A DNA stretch of 40,101 bases from the NCBI GenBank assembly GCA_944389615.1, contig CALXNA010000031.1, positions 1-40,101 of the forward strand. Reading direction: 5' to 3'. The notes under the pieces are model-generated. The model was not told the origin of the DNA. It saw nothing but the letters and a program-made list of their open reading frames with translations, and did no database searches. Shown one piece after another: positions 23,246 through 33,599 of this stretch. This stretch comes from an uncultured Anaerobiospirillum sp. Its GTDB lineage: Bacteria > Pseudomonadota > Gammaproteobacteria > Enterobacterales > Succinivibrionaceae. The translations under genes and the position numbers were made by a program. Every line of letters starts with the position of its first letter. Position 1 is the stretch's first letter.

Positions 23246-26038
23246 ATGAAACCAGAAGAGAAAGCTCGGCTGAGCATTGATGCCCAACTGACCGCGGCCG
23301 GTTGGGTGGTCGTAGACCGCGACGAGTTTACGCCGAACTTGGGCGCGGCCGCCATTCGCGAAGCTCTGATGACGGGGCAGCGCGAGGCGGACTACTTGCT
23401 GCTGCTCCATGGCAAGGCGGTGGGCATTGTCGAGGCCAAGCGCGCCGACGTCACGCTCGACCAAGCGGACTTTCGAGGGCAGGCCTTGGGCTATGCCTTG
23501 GCCTTACCGCGCAAGTACCCCGCATGGCGTAAAGTTTTGCCCTTGGTATACCTTGCCAATGGCAAGGACATATTGTTGTGCTCAGAGCCACAGCGCCCCG
23601 ATGCGCCCTTTACTGCGCAGCCGCGCTTTAAGCACCCTTATGAGGTGCAGGCGCAACTGCCCGAAGCGCAAGTGCTCAACAACGAGTTTCAGCTGCTGCC
23701 GCCTTTAGCGTCGCACGGCCTGCGCGCCTGCCAAGTGCAAGCCATTGAGAACTTCGAGGCTGGGCTCAAAGCAGGTCAGCGCCGCGCCTTGATCGCCTTA
23801 GCCACCGGCGCCGGTAAAACGATTACCGCCTGTACCTTGGTGCACCGCCTGCTTAGTTTCACCCGGTCGATTCGCTCCGTGCTCTTCTTGGTTGACCGCA
23901 CCAACTTAGGCGCGGCCGCCTTGCATACCTTTCAAAGCTACGAAGTGCAGGGCGACCGCCCCTTTGGCACCAACTATGGGGTCGAGCTGCTCACTTCAGC
24001 CGCGCGCCTCGCAGGCAGCAATATCGCGGTACATATCAGCACCATTCAGCGCCTGTACTCCATCTTAGGCGGCACTGACACCCCACCCGACGACGATGAC
24101 TTTACCGCCAGCGACATCCCCATGCCGCTGCCCGAGCACAAGGAGCTCTCACCGCGCGCCTTCGACCTCATCATCATCGATGAATGCCATCGCTCCATCT
24201 ACTCGCGCTGGGGCCGGGTCTTGGCCTACTTTAGCGAGCATGCCTTACTCGTGGGCCTGACCGCCACGCCGATCCCGGAGTCGCTGGCATTCTTCGAGCA
24301 CAACGTGGTCGTAAACTATAGCTTGGAGCAGTCTATCGATGACGGCATCAATGTCCCGCCTATCGTGTACCGCATCAAGACCGAGTTGAGTGAAGAGGGC
24401 GGCGAAATCCAACCGGGCGAGGCCCTTGAGGTCACCTCCCACTATACCGGACGCACCCAAAACAAGACAGCAACGACGGCGCAGGCCTTTGCCCCCAGCG
24501 ACTTGGGGCGCGCCATTATGGCTCCCGATCAGATCCGCACCATCTTAAGCGAGTATCGTGACGTGGTCTTCACCACGCTCTATCGTGAGCGCGCGGCCAA
24601 CTTTGACTACCTGCCCAAGACCTTGATCTTCGCACGCAGCGAGGAGCATGCGCGCCAGATTGTCGCCATCGCCCATGAGGTCTTTGGCCGTCCTGCCAGC
24701 GACCATCACTTCGTCCAAGCCATTACCTATTCTGCCGCTGACAGCAACGCGTTGATCCGCAGCTTCCGCAACGACAAGGACTTCCGTATTGCTGTGACCG
24801 TGACCTTGGTGGCCACCGGTACCGATGTGCCCGCCCTTGAGGTACTGCTGTTTTTGACCGACGTGCGCTCGCAGGTGCTCTATCAACAGATGAAAGGGCG
24901 GGGCGTCCGCACCATCAGTGATGACCATTTGCGCGAGGTCACGCCCAATGCGCAGCATAAAGACCACTTCGTCTTAGTGGACGCCGTCGGTGTGACCGAG
25001 CATGAAAAGGGACTGCCGTGCCTGAGCTCGAATACGCCGTTGACGCTGAGCCTTGAGCGCTTATTAGAAGAGCTCGCCCGGGGCGTGGTCTCAGATGACA
25101 ATATGCTGCTCTTAGCCCAGAAGCTTACGACGCTCGCCCAGCGCGGCGACCCTGACGAGCTCATCGCGCTCCAGCACATTGCCCCGGCACTCGACCTCCT
25201 TGCCTTGGCCGATTCCATCCGCCGTGGCTGTGCGCCCGAGCTCTATGAAGAGGTCAAGGGATTTCCTCCTTATCGCGACAGCAATGAGCCTAATCGTGAG
25301 CGCAAGGCCGTACTGGCGCCGCTCCTGAACGATGTACCGGCACGCCGCAAGTTAGTCGAGATTGCCCGCGGCTACCTCAAGGTACTGCCGCAGCAACGCG
25401 ATGTCTTGCTCTATTCCGACTTCTCCTTTGAAAGCGCCGCAGCGCAGGTAGAAAGCTTTGAGCTGGCGCTCAATGAGTTGGCTCAAGAGAACGAAGTGCT
25501 GCAAGGCATCCGCACCAACGATATCGAGGCCCAAGTGCTCTCGGCTGAGACTTTAGAGGAGCTGCAAGCCGCGCTCACTGATAAGCTGCCTAAGTTCACC
25601 GTGCCGGGCTTGTGGGGCTGCTATGAGCTCCTTGACCGCGCCCGCCGCGAACCAGCCGCTAGCACCACCGTTCCGCGCGTAGTACCACTTAACCGCAGCA
25701 ACGAAGATGAGTGCTACGCGGCCACTAACTTTTTGCAACTGACGCGCTTTGCGTGGCATAATTGCTCAACCTTGGTGTCCTTGGCTAACCACCAGCATCA
25801 AGCGCGGCTCTTCAATCTCTGGTGCGGCCAAACCCAAAACGACTTGCCGATGACGCCGGAGTATCAAGAGCTGTATCATCACTTGGCCAACTACATTGCT
25901 ATCAACGGCGCCATCAGCGATGTCGGCACGCTCTATGAGCTGGATGCAGGCTTATGCCAAGACCTGCGCGCGCACTTTGGCGCCGCTTGTCAGCAGCCGC
26001 TTGACTCACTCAATCGCTTCTTGCTGCTGCGCGCCTAA
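23246..26038 (+). CDS. hsdR: Type I restriction enzyme, R (motor-nuclease) subunit
   Basis: A 930-residue subunit that translocates and cuts unmethylated DNA as part of the HsdR2M2S complex. The N-terminal nuclease has D49, E63-x-K65 and the Q79-x-x-x-Y83 motif typical of type I enzymes. The SF2 motor begins with Walker A ATGAGKT (186-192), then DECH near 310 (IIIDECHRSIYSRWG), TATP near 340, and a later helicase motif around QMKGRGVRT. Residues from ~640 onward form the helical C-terminal region. I start at the ATG 23246 (MKPEEKARL) after GGGAGG; an upstream in-frame ATG at 23219 is less likely. The R-M-S order and the absence of frameshifts suggest an intact system. Confidence 0.95.
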   Translation: MKPEEKARLSIDAQLTAAGWVVVDRDEFTPNLGAAAIREALMTGQREADYLLLLHGKAVGIVEAKRADVTLDQADFRGQALGYALALPRKYPAWRKVLPLVYLANGKDILLCSEPQRPDAPFTAQPRFKHPYEVQAQLPEAQVLNNEFQLLPPLASHGLRACQVQAIENFEAGLKAGQRRALIALATGAGKTITACTLVHRLLSFTRSIRSVLFLVDRTNLGAAALHTFQSYEVQGDRPFGTNYGVELLTSAARLAGSNIAVHISTIQRLYSILGGTDTPPDDDDFTASDIPMPLPEHKELSPRAFDLIIIDECHRSIYSRWGRVLAYFSEHALLVGLTATPIPESLAFFEHNVVVNYSLEQSIDDGINVPPIVYRIKTELSEEGGEIQPGEALEVTSHYTGRTQNKTATTAQAFAPSDLGRAIMAPDQIRTILSEYRDVVFTTLYRERAANFDYLPKTLIFARSEEHARQIVAIAHEVFGRPASDHHFVQAITYSAADSNALIRSFRNDKDFRIAVTVTLVATGTDVPALEVLLFLTDVRSQVLYQQMKGRGVRTISDDHLREVTPNAQHKDHFVLVDAVGVTEHEKGLPCLSSNTPLTLSLERLLEELARGVVSDDNMLLLAQKLTTLAQRGDPDELIALQHIAPALDLLALADSIRRGCAPELYEEVKGFPPYRDSNEPNRERKAVLAPLLNDVPARRKLVEIARGYLKVLPQQRDVLLYSDFSFESAAAQVESFELALNELAQENEVLQGIRTNDIEAQVLSAETLEELQAALTDKLPKFTVPGLWGCYELLDRARREPAASTTVPRVVPLNRSNEDECYAATNFLQLTRFAWHNCSTLVSLANHQHQARLFNLWCGQTQNDLPMTPEYQELYHHLANYIAINGAISDVGTLYELDAGLCQDLRAHFGAACQQPLDSLNRFLLLRA

Positions 26039-26040
26039 GG

Positions 26041-26178
26041 CAGCGCCCGCCCACAAGATAGGGGCAGGCCTGAGCGGGTAGGGCGGCCGATTAAGCCCCC
26101 GACGGTTTCTACGGTCAGCGCCCGCCTCAAGACAGTGGCAGGCCTAAGCGGGTAGGGCGGCCGACCGACGGTTTCTAC
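26041..26178 (+). repeat. Direct repeat pair in the hsdR-hsdM spacer
   Basis: Copies of 72 bp (26041-26112) and 63 bp (26116-26178) share CAGCGCCCGCC, GGCAGGCCT, AGCGGGTAGGGCGGCCGA and CCGACGGTTTCTAC; the second lacks about 8 bases. Each begins with the dispersed AGCGCCCGCC motif. The pair fills most of the spacer before hsdM. Confidence 0.85.
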
Positions 26179-26194
26179 AAGGATAAACTTTGCC

Positions 26195-27715
26195 ATGAAC
26201 TCAACTGCGGCCAAATCAGTCGACCTCACCAAGAAGGTCTGGGATGTGTTTGATGTCCTTGCAGGCCAAGGCATCGGTAGTACGGACTACTTAACCCAGT
26301 TCACCTACTTGCTCTTCTTGAAGATGGATCAAGAGGTCAGTGCCAACACGGGCAAGGAATCGCGTCTGCCGCCGGAGTGCCGCTGGCCGACGCTGATTGG
26401 CGATGAGCTGTTAGGGCAGATCCAAAAGATCACTCCGCAAGAGCAGCTGGAGCGCTATAACAGCATCCTGCAGACCTTGGCCGCCGAGAGCAACGAAGAC
26501 GAGTTCGTGCGCAGCATCTTCGCCAAGGCCCAAAACAAGATCGACAACCCGCTGTACCTGTCTAAGGTCATCGCCATGATCAACGAGGTGACATGGTTTG
26601 ACCTGAGTGCCGACGTTAAGGGTGACCTCTACGAGAGCATTCTGCAGAAGAATGGCCAAGATAAGAAGAGCGGTGCCGGTCAGTACTTTACGCCGCGCCC
26701 CCTGATTCAGGCCATGGTCGATGTCACCGACCCAAGAATCGACGAGTTAGTCTGGGATCCCGCCTGCGGCACGGGCGGCTTCTTAATGGTGGCCTATGAG
26801 CATATGCGTACCCAGTCCAAGCTGGCCACCAAGCTCAAGAAGCTGCGTGAGCAGGGCCTGCGCGGCCAAGACATCACCCCTCTGGTGGTGACTTTAGGCT
26901 CGATGAACATGTTCTTGCATAGCATCAGTGGTACCAAGTCGCCCATCACCTTAGGTGACTCCTTACGGGCCCGTCCTGAGGTCTTAGCTGATGTGGTGCT
27001 GGCCAATCCTCCGTTCGGCGCCCGTCCCGCAGGCTCTATTGATATTAAGCGCGACGACTTCATCTACGATACCAACAACAACCAGCTCAACTTCCTGCAG
27101 CACATCATGTCCTTACTCAAGACCGGAGGCCGCGCCGCAGTCGTGCTGCCGGACAATGTGCTGTTTGATACAGAAGGCTCCCACATCCGTGAGGCTTTGC
27201 TGCGCAAGTTCAACCTGCATACTATTTTGCGGCTACCCAAAGGCATTTTCTATTCCACAGGAGTCCAGACCAACGTCCTCTTCTTCACCAAGGGCGAGGC
27301 CACTCAAGAGATCTGGTACTATGACTTACGTACTGGCAAAAATTTCACTTTAGTCCAAAATCCGCTCAAGCGCAGCGACTTCGACGACTTCGTCCAATGC
27401 TATCAGCCAGCAGGTCAAGGCCGCTACACTGAGCGCCACGAGACCTACGATCTGGCTACTAACCCTAATGGCCGCTGGCGCAGGTTCAGCGTAGACGAGT
27501 TCCTCGCCACCGAGAACTACAACCTCAACGTTCCAACATGGATTAGTGCTGATAAGATCCCAGTCGAGCAGATGGACTTGCCTACACTAATGGCCGCGAT
27601 GCAGCGTAACCTCGACCTCGTCACCGCGGGCTTTGCCCACATCAAGGAGGTACTAAGCTTCACCCCAGCGGCCAAAGCCCCAGCACAGTCAGCCGAGGTT
27701 CGCCATGAAGTTTAG
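26195..27715 (+). CDS. hsdM: Type I restriction-modification methylase subunit
   Basis: A 506-residue N6-adenine methyltransferase subunit. An N-terminal helical domain (residues ~8-140) precedes the SAM-binding motif DPACGTGGF (188-196) and the catalytic NPPF (271-274). It partners HsdS to methylate the target and HsdR to restrict. The ATG at 26195 has AAGGAT upstream. The stop overlaps the hsdS start by 11 bases, implying translational coupling. The 156-bp gap from hsdR, with repeats, may hold a separate promoter so that methylation can precede restriction. Length is normal. Confidence 0.95.
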   Translation: MNSTAAKSVDLTKKVWDVFDVLAGQGIGSTDYLTQFTYLLFLKMDQEVSANTGKESRLPPECRWPTLIGDELLGQIQKITPQEQLERYNSILQTLAAESNEDEFVRSIFAKAQNKIDNPLYLSKVIAMINEVTWFDLSADVKGDLYESILQKNGQDKKSGAGQYFTPRPLIQAMVDVTDPRIDELVWDPACGTGGFLMVAYEHMRTQSKLATKLKKLREQGLRGQDITPLVVTLGSMNMFLHSISGTKSPITLGDSLRARPEVLADVVLANPPFGARPAGSIDIKRDDFIYDTNNNQLNFLQHIMSLLKTGGRAAVVLPDNVLFDTEGSHIREALLRKFNLHTILRLPKGIFYSTGVQTNVLFFTKGEATQEIWYYDLRTGKNFTLVQNPLKRSDFDDFVQCYQPAGQGRYTERHETYDLATNPNGRWRRFSVDEFLATENYNLNVPTWISADKIPVEQMDLPTLMAAMQRNLDLVTAGFAHIKEVLSFTPAAKAPAQSAEVRHEV

Positions 27716-29081
27716 TCCGCTGCGCGATAAGATCCTAACTCTCGCCCTCACCGGCCAACTGGTTGAGCAACGCGCTGCCGAGCCTGAGGTACAGCAAATC
27801 GGCCCGGTGCCCGCCCCAGATGAGGAACCGTTTGCCATTCCGGAGAAGTGGAAGTGGGTAAGGCTAGAGCAAGTCTGCACGTATATCCAACGGGGCAAAT
27901 CTCCCAAGTACTCAGAGATCAAACAGCTGCCCGTTGTGGCGCAGAAGTGCAACCGCTGGGATGGCTTGCACATGGAGCTGGCCTTGTTTATTGCCCCGGA
28001 AACCATCGCCTCCTACCAAGCAGAGCGTTTCTTGCAGCAAAACGATGTTCTGCTTAACTCGACCGGTACTGGTACCTTAGGACGGGTGGGCATGTACGAT
28101 GTGGCCTTAAACCCGTATGGGCAGGCCGTCGCAGACGGTCACGTTACTGTCATCAGAGCAGACCAAAGCTTGATCCTCCCATCACTGATCAAGTATGCGC
28201 TCAGTAGCACCACCTTCCAAGCAATCATAATTGATGCTGGCACAGGTACCACCAAACAGCAGGAGTTGGCCTTGGCCAAGGTCAAGCAACTCCTTATTCC
28301 TCTGCCGCCGCTTGAGGAGCAGCGCCGTATCGTAGCGGTTCTCGATGACCTGATGGCTCGCTTAGACCAGATGGAGCAGGCCTACAGCGAACTGACTGGG
28401 CCGATGAGCGACCACTTCCGCAGCCTCGTGCTGCAGCAGGCTATCAGCGGGCAGCTGGTGCCGCAGCTGGATAGCGAGCCTGAGGTTGAACAGGTCGGGC
28501 CTGCGCCCGCCCCGGACGAGGTGCCGTTTGCCATTCCAGAGAAGTGGAAGTGGGTACAGCTTAAGGAAGTTGCGCTGTATAACCCAGATGTATGCGCCGA
28601 CGATGAGTTGGAGGTTTCGTTTGCCCCGCTTGAGAAGTTAAGTGATGGCTTCGGCCACGAACTAACCTTTGACCAAGTAAGGCGATGGGGAGAGGTCAAG
28701 AAGGGTTATAAGCGCTTCCAAGACGGAGATGTGCTCTTCGCCAAGATCCATCCTTCGTTCCAAAACCGCAAATCAGGACTCGTAACCAAGGCGCGCAACG
28801 GCATTGGATGTGGCTCAACCGAATACTGCGTCTATCGCTGCAGGGAACCCTTGCTTAACCAGTACTTGCTTTGGTTCTTTAAGACGGCTTACTTTATCGA
28901 GCTCGGCAAACGAACCTTCAAAGGCACGGTAGGCCAACAACGAGTCAACCTCGACGTAATTAATGCCATGTACATCCCTCTGCCTCCGCTCGAAGAGCAG
29001 CGCCGTATCGTGGCCAAGCTCGAGGAGCTCTTAGCTGGGGTCAAGCAGCTAAGCAGCCTCAAGGAGTTTGGCGTAGAGTAG
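27705..29081 (+). CDS. hsdS: Type I restriction-modification specificity subunit
   Basis: A 458-residue protein with two target-recognition domains. Each is preceded by FAIPEKWKWV (near residues 43-52 and 275-284) and followed by PLPPLEEQRRIVA plus a helical coil. This is the usual internal two-fold repeat of HsdS, in which each half recognises one part of a bipartite target. The two recognition domains differ, so the site should be asymmetric. The start ATG at 27705 lies inside the hsdM end. No homopolymer tract or inverted partial hsdS gene was seen nearby, so phase variation by those routes is not apparent. Confidence 0.94.
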   Translation: MKFSPLRDKILTLALTGQLVEQRAAEPEVQQIGPVPAPDEEPFAIPEKWKWVRLEQVCTYIQRGKSPKYSEIKQLPVVAQKCNRWDGLHMELALFIAPETIASYQAERFLQQNDVLLNSTGTGTLGRVGMYDVALNPYGQAVADGHVTVIRADQSLILPSLIKYALSSTTFQAIIIDAGTGTTKQQELALAKVKQLLIPLPPLEEQRRIVAVLDDLMARLDQMEQAYSELTGPMSDHFRSLVLQQAISGQLVPQLDSEPEVEQVGPAPAPDEVPFAIPEKWKWVQLKEVALYNPDVCADDELEVSFAPLEKLSDGFGHELTFDQVRRWGEVKKGYKRFQDGDVLFAKIHPSFQNRKSGLVTKARNGIGCGSTEYCVYRCREPLLNQYLLWFFKTAYFIELGKRTFKGTVGQQRVNLDVINAMYIPLPPLEEQRRIVAKLEELLAGVKQLSSLKEFGVE

Positions 29082-29324
29082 AGCAATAGGGGCGGGCGCT
29101 TGGACGGTAGAAGGGAGCCTTCGGCTGAGCGCGCAGAATGTAGCGCAACCCCACTGCGGCGCTTGGCTTAGAGAGCAGAGGCGGCGCAGGTCTGCTAACC
29201 TGCGGCCCTTGGCTCCGATATGAAAGTACTAACGCTCTGTAGTGTCTTCGGCTTGGCCGCTGCTAAGGACAGGGCGGGCGCATGTTGACGTGGGGTCGCG
29301 ATTTAAATCAAGCACAGACGTTGT

Positions 29325-29400
29325 TTGAGCTGTTTATACGCGTATAAAGGTTCGAGCTTGTGTTTTGCTGTAGACAAGGTAAGTACAGGCAAAGAAGTTC
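29325..29400 (+). repeat. TTATACGCGTATAA element, copy 1
   Basis: The 14-bp palindrome at 29334-29347 is followed by the conserved tail ending ACAAGGTAAGTACAGGCAAAGAAG. It is the copy nearest hsdS and the least similar outside the core. Confidence 0.75.
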
Positions 29401-30241
29401 CAAAACGTCAGCGGGACGATGTCTCAGTAGGCCCTTGGTCAGGGTATAGGAGAGAGGGCACCTTCAGGCTGGGTCGCCTTGGTCTCAAAGAAGGGCTGTA
29501 GTCCATGCGGTTTGAGACCTTATGACTCTTGAGCCGCCGATCAAGCTGCGGAAAGGCCAGCAGTCTCAGAACGTAAGCATTGGGATAGAGACGACCCAGT
29601 ACCCTGCCTCGGGGTGGGGTAGAGTCTGATAGGGTTAGGCCAACCCCTAGGCTACCCCTCCTTAGGGCTAGGTCTAATCCTAGCCTAACAGGGGTAGGGT
29701 ACCCATGTCCCAAACCCCGTACCCTTGGCCTCCGAATGCAAAGGCTCCGCAGGTGCGGGCGCCGTAGACTATGAGTCTGTAACCCAATGTTACATTCCAT
29801 ATCAGGAGCAGGAGGGCAGTCGGTTCGTCTGCAGCTTAACCCAAGTGTGAGAGGGGTAGCCTGTGAGTATGGGCTCAGGGGTAGGGCTGGATGAATCATA
29901 GGAGCATGGTCTACGCTTTAGGACAGGCTCGATCATAGCATGGGCCCGTGCTGTCACACGCGTTGACCACAGTGCCTGACTTTAGGGCGCTTAATGGGCG
30001 GGCGCTACTGGCTGCCCCCTCCGACTCACACTTCAATAGCTGCCGCAGCCCGTCGACTTGGGCTCAGATAAACTCAGGCCGTTCTGTAAGATTGCTGTGA
30101 CATCTTCGGAGCTTGACGCGGAGGCAGATGCCCGCCCAATGATATGGTTAGAGGGAGAAGGTCTGGAGCCGACCTCAAGTGATACCGGAGGTTGACAGCG
30201 ACCTCCGGCGCGCTGTGTGGTCAGGGCTAAGGTCGGTCAAT

Positions 30242-30257
30242 ATTACAGTACTGTAAT
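30242..30257. promoter_or_regulatory. Perfect palindrome ATTACAGTACTGTAAT
   Basis: A 16-bp perfect palindrome inside the gene-free region, matching the site upstream of the ion-channel gene at 21133-21150. A possible operator; no adjacent gene is evident. Confidence 0.5.
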
Positions 30258-30894
30258 TTACTACACTGCAAGCGACGATAGCCGCAGGGCGGATAGCCAC
30301 GCAGTCTTCTCCTTAGAGATAGGGGTATGGGCTGCCTGCAGCTGGTAGCTGAAGGCGACCTTCTTGGCGCCGACCTCAAGGGTATGTTATCGCCCTATAA
30401 GGGAGGGCTAGCCTAGGCTTACCCCTAACCCTTGGACACCCCTCATAGGCTTAGGCCTGACCTTAGTCTGTGAGAGGTAGGGTACTGGGCCGCCTCAAGC
30501 TCCGGCCCGAGACTTGGCCCGCGCGCAGGTTCACACGTTCGGCCTGCTCGGAGACCATACCAAGTGTACCAAGCTGAGGGTATGGCAACCGTGACCACTT
30601 TAGAGACCCTCCATCTGCGAGGGCCTAAGGTCTCCTTATCTGGTAAGCAGGCGCAGGGCGCCTGCCCCAACACAGAAACGGTCTGGCGTTGAGTCGGTTG
30701 GGTGGGTACAATTCACACAAGCGGAGGTACATGCTCTCCGTCGCGGCAGGGCGGCGTTCTTATAGCGTACTTTATCAAGCCCAACACCTTAGAACTAAGG
30801 CGCCTTCGCAGCCGCGGCTTCCTTGGTCGCAGCCTGCAGAGTGCCGCAGCCAGTCTTATGCGGGGCGGGCGCTGCGCAACATCTGTTGTGCTGG

Positions 30895-31020
30895 TTGTTG
30901 TTACCAAACGGCTATCGTAAGCTGTTTATACGCGCATATAGGCATGATTGCGTGTTTTGGTTATAGCAAGGTAGTTACAGGTAAAGAAGAGCTCAAAGCG
31001 GCCCAAATAGAGGCAGCTAG
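30895..31020 (+). repeat. TTATACGCGTATAA element, copy 2
   Basis: The core is degenerate (TTATACGCGCATATA from 30926), but both flanks are well conserved: CCAAACGGCTATCGTAAGC before it, and TAGCAAGGTAGTTACAGG then AAAGCGGCCCAAATAG after it. Confidence 0.75.
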
Positions 31021-31557
31021 GGTGGCACGACCTTCGTTTTGGCCTTGGCGCAGTTGGGAGAGGGTGGCTGCCCTGACTTCGGACAGGGAGAGCCCGGCCT
31101 CTAGGCTCACAAGCAAAGGTCTGTTTGCAACATCTGCTCCGCGCAGGTCGCGCCCTTTAGGTCTTGGGGTTTCTGGGATATGGGGATAGGGGCGACCTTG
31201 TCTTGGTCGAATTATCTCAGTAGCTGACCTGACCGCGCCTTCTTGGTAGCTCAAGTTTCTCGACCTCTGCCTGTATGGCTGCCCGAAGGCTCACCTTTTA
31301 GAGACCAACTTGACCAAGACTGGATGCGCGAGACCTTGCGACCAAGGTCACCTCCTTAAAGACCTTTTCTTGACCGTCGACCTTTGACCCATGATTAAGG
31401 CTTCGACCTTAAGGCTACTGACCAAGATGGTCATGACTGGGCTAAGGTCACTTAGACCTTGTGGCTCTTCTTAAGGCGCAGCCATGGCTGTGACCGTCAA
31501 GCTTGACTGTTGACTGGGCGAGTGGTCGGCTGTTTTGGGTTGCCGACCCCTGCTAAA

Positions 31558-31759
31558 TTATGTTAAATCTTGATAGTTATAGTCTATAGGCGGGTTCGAG
31601 CTGCGCAGCTCGGTCTTTGGAAGCTGGGTCTGGGTTTGGAGTGCTGGTTCTTGACTTTCGGAGTCTGGACGCTGGCTACTTGGGTGGTCTGTGGTTGGTT
31701 TTGGGGTTTGGGTCGATTGTACGGCTTTGGGGCTGCTTTTACTACCTAATTTAACATAA
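31558..31759. repeat. Inverted repeat pair TTATGTTAAAT / ATTTAACATAA
   Basis: Perfect 11-bp arms at 31558-31568 and 31749-31759, about 200 bp end to end. They could be paired operators or the ends of a small defective element. The arms resemble the TTATGTTAA motifs near 12066 and 13012. Confidence 0.45.
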
Positions 31760-32339
31760 CCCCCATTATGCGAAGTTCGCGTCGCGCCGCATAGCCCCCA
31801 AAACAAAGACCCCAAACCAGCGCCAGTCCGCAGCCCGATCAACCTGATCCATCCGGCCATCACCTCGGCTAAGTCGTTGCCAACTCAAGTCAAACCAGCC
31901 GACCCAACCCAAGTCCGTCTACTTGGGCAGTCTGCGCAGGTCACCATCTAAGGTTAGTCCGGTACCGGAGGCAGCTACCATATAAGGGAAGCTCCGAAGC
32001 TTATGACAGTAGCTGTACCTGCGGAATGGGGCATAGTCGGCCGACCTCTAAGTTAGGGCTCTGTCTGAGCTAGGCATCCTTAGGCCTTGGGTAGCTCCAA
32101 GTAGCCTTAGCTGAGGGTGGCCCCAACTTCCGGCAGGTTAGGGGTGGTCGGGCACCCCAAATGAGGATGGGCTCGAGTTAGGACGCAGTTGGTCACCGCG
32201 AGTAGTCCTCGAAAGCCATGGTCGGGCAGGCCACAACCCCTATTCCCTGCATCTTCACAGATTCCGCCCCAGCCCTATCTGAGGCGCCACTGCCGAGGCC
32301 CCCTTAACCTCGCGGCAGCCAAGGACCAACGGCCACCAA

Positions 32340-32465
32340 CACTGGCCGTGTTTTGGCCGGTTTAAGCGCTTCTTTACCTGTATCTACCTTGCTTGCAGTC
32401 AAATTAGCTCTAAAGCTCTTATACGCGTATAAAACGCTTACAATAGCCGTTTTGTAGCCATTAAA
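32340..32465 (-). repeat. TTATACGCGTATAA element, copy 3
   Basis: Core at 32419-32432 within the first full unit of the array, in the opposite orientation to copies 1 and 2. Upstream (minus strand) it matches copy 2 over AAACGGCTATTGTAAGC. Confidence 0.8.
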
Positions 32466-32979
32466 CGTCGCGGACGGCACAATGAGCCCTGACCACTGAT
32501 GGCTGAAGCCACGGTCGACCGCTGGACTAACCCAGACCACCTGACTCCAAGTCGGCCCAACTTAAGCCCACCGATGCCGGTCATCAAGGTTAAGCCATGT
32601 TCAGCGCCGGAGGCGGCGGCCACCATCTACAGGAGCTCCGGAACTCGTGACGATGGCCGCACCTGCGGGGCAGACTTGGTCGGTCGGCTTCTAAGTTAGG
32701 AGTGGCCTCGACCTGAACCTATACGCCCTTAGGCCAAGGGTAGACCCAGCCTACGGCAGGTTTATGGGTGCTCTTGGCCGTGAGCGGCCCATATGGGGTT
32801 GGGTTAGGGCTCAGTCGGTCACCACGAGTTGACCTCGGTCTGGCAGGTCACTACCATACCCCTATCCCCTGCGTCTTAACGGATACAGGCCCGATCCTAT
32901 CTGAGGCGCCATCTGCCGCAGGCCCCCTTAACCTCGCGGCAACCAATGCTCCCCGGCTTACCAACACCGCCCCTGTTTT

Positions 32980-33090
32980 GGCCTGTTTGGGCGTTTCTTT
33001 ACCTGTAACTACCTTACTTGCGGTTAAATTCACCTCAAAACGCTTATACGCGTATAAAAAACTTGCATTAGCAGTTATACAGCCATTGAG
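32980..33090 (-). repeat. TTATACGCGTATAA element, copy 4
   Basis: Core at 33044-33057, in the second unit. On the minus strand the conserved tail AAGGTAGTTACAGGTAAAGA follows the core. Confidence 0.8.
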
Positions 33091-33599
33091 CGGCGAGCGA
33101 CGCCGTGAGCCTTAGCCGCTGGTAGCTTAAGCCGCACTCGACCTCCGGATTAACCCAGACCGTCCGAGACCTCCTGACTTCAAGTCGGCCCAACTTAGGC
33201 CCACCGTCGCAGATCGTCAATGGCGAGCTAGTCCAGCGCCGGTAGCGGCTACCATATAGGGTAGCTCCGGAACTCATGACCATGGTTGCCAGCTGAGGAG
33301 CGGCTCTTGGTCGCCCGCCCCCTAAGTTAGAAGTGGTCTCAACCTGAGCCACCAACCCACTTAGGCCAAGGGTAGCCCCCAGCCTCTGGCAGGTTAGGGG
33401 TAGTCTTGGCCGAGGGCAGCCCACATGGGTTCGGGTTAGGGCTCAGTCGGTCATCACGAGGTGACCACGGTCGAGCAAGTCACTGATCCTACCCCTATTC
33501 CCTGCGTCTAACTGCTTCCGGCCCTTCTGAGGCGGCATCAGCCGAAGACCCCTTGGCCTTCACGTTGATTAAGGCCCCACGGCCACCAACACCGGCCCT

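Noticed and set aside
29345..29360. tRNA T-loop-like GGTTCGA
   Set aside because: No matching acceptor, D or anticodon arms around it.
29408..29899. 163-residue minus-strand frame
   Set aside because: Arg/Pro/Ser-rich, no motif, no good ribosome site, in a repeat-rich region.
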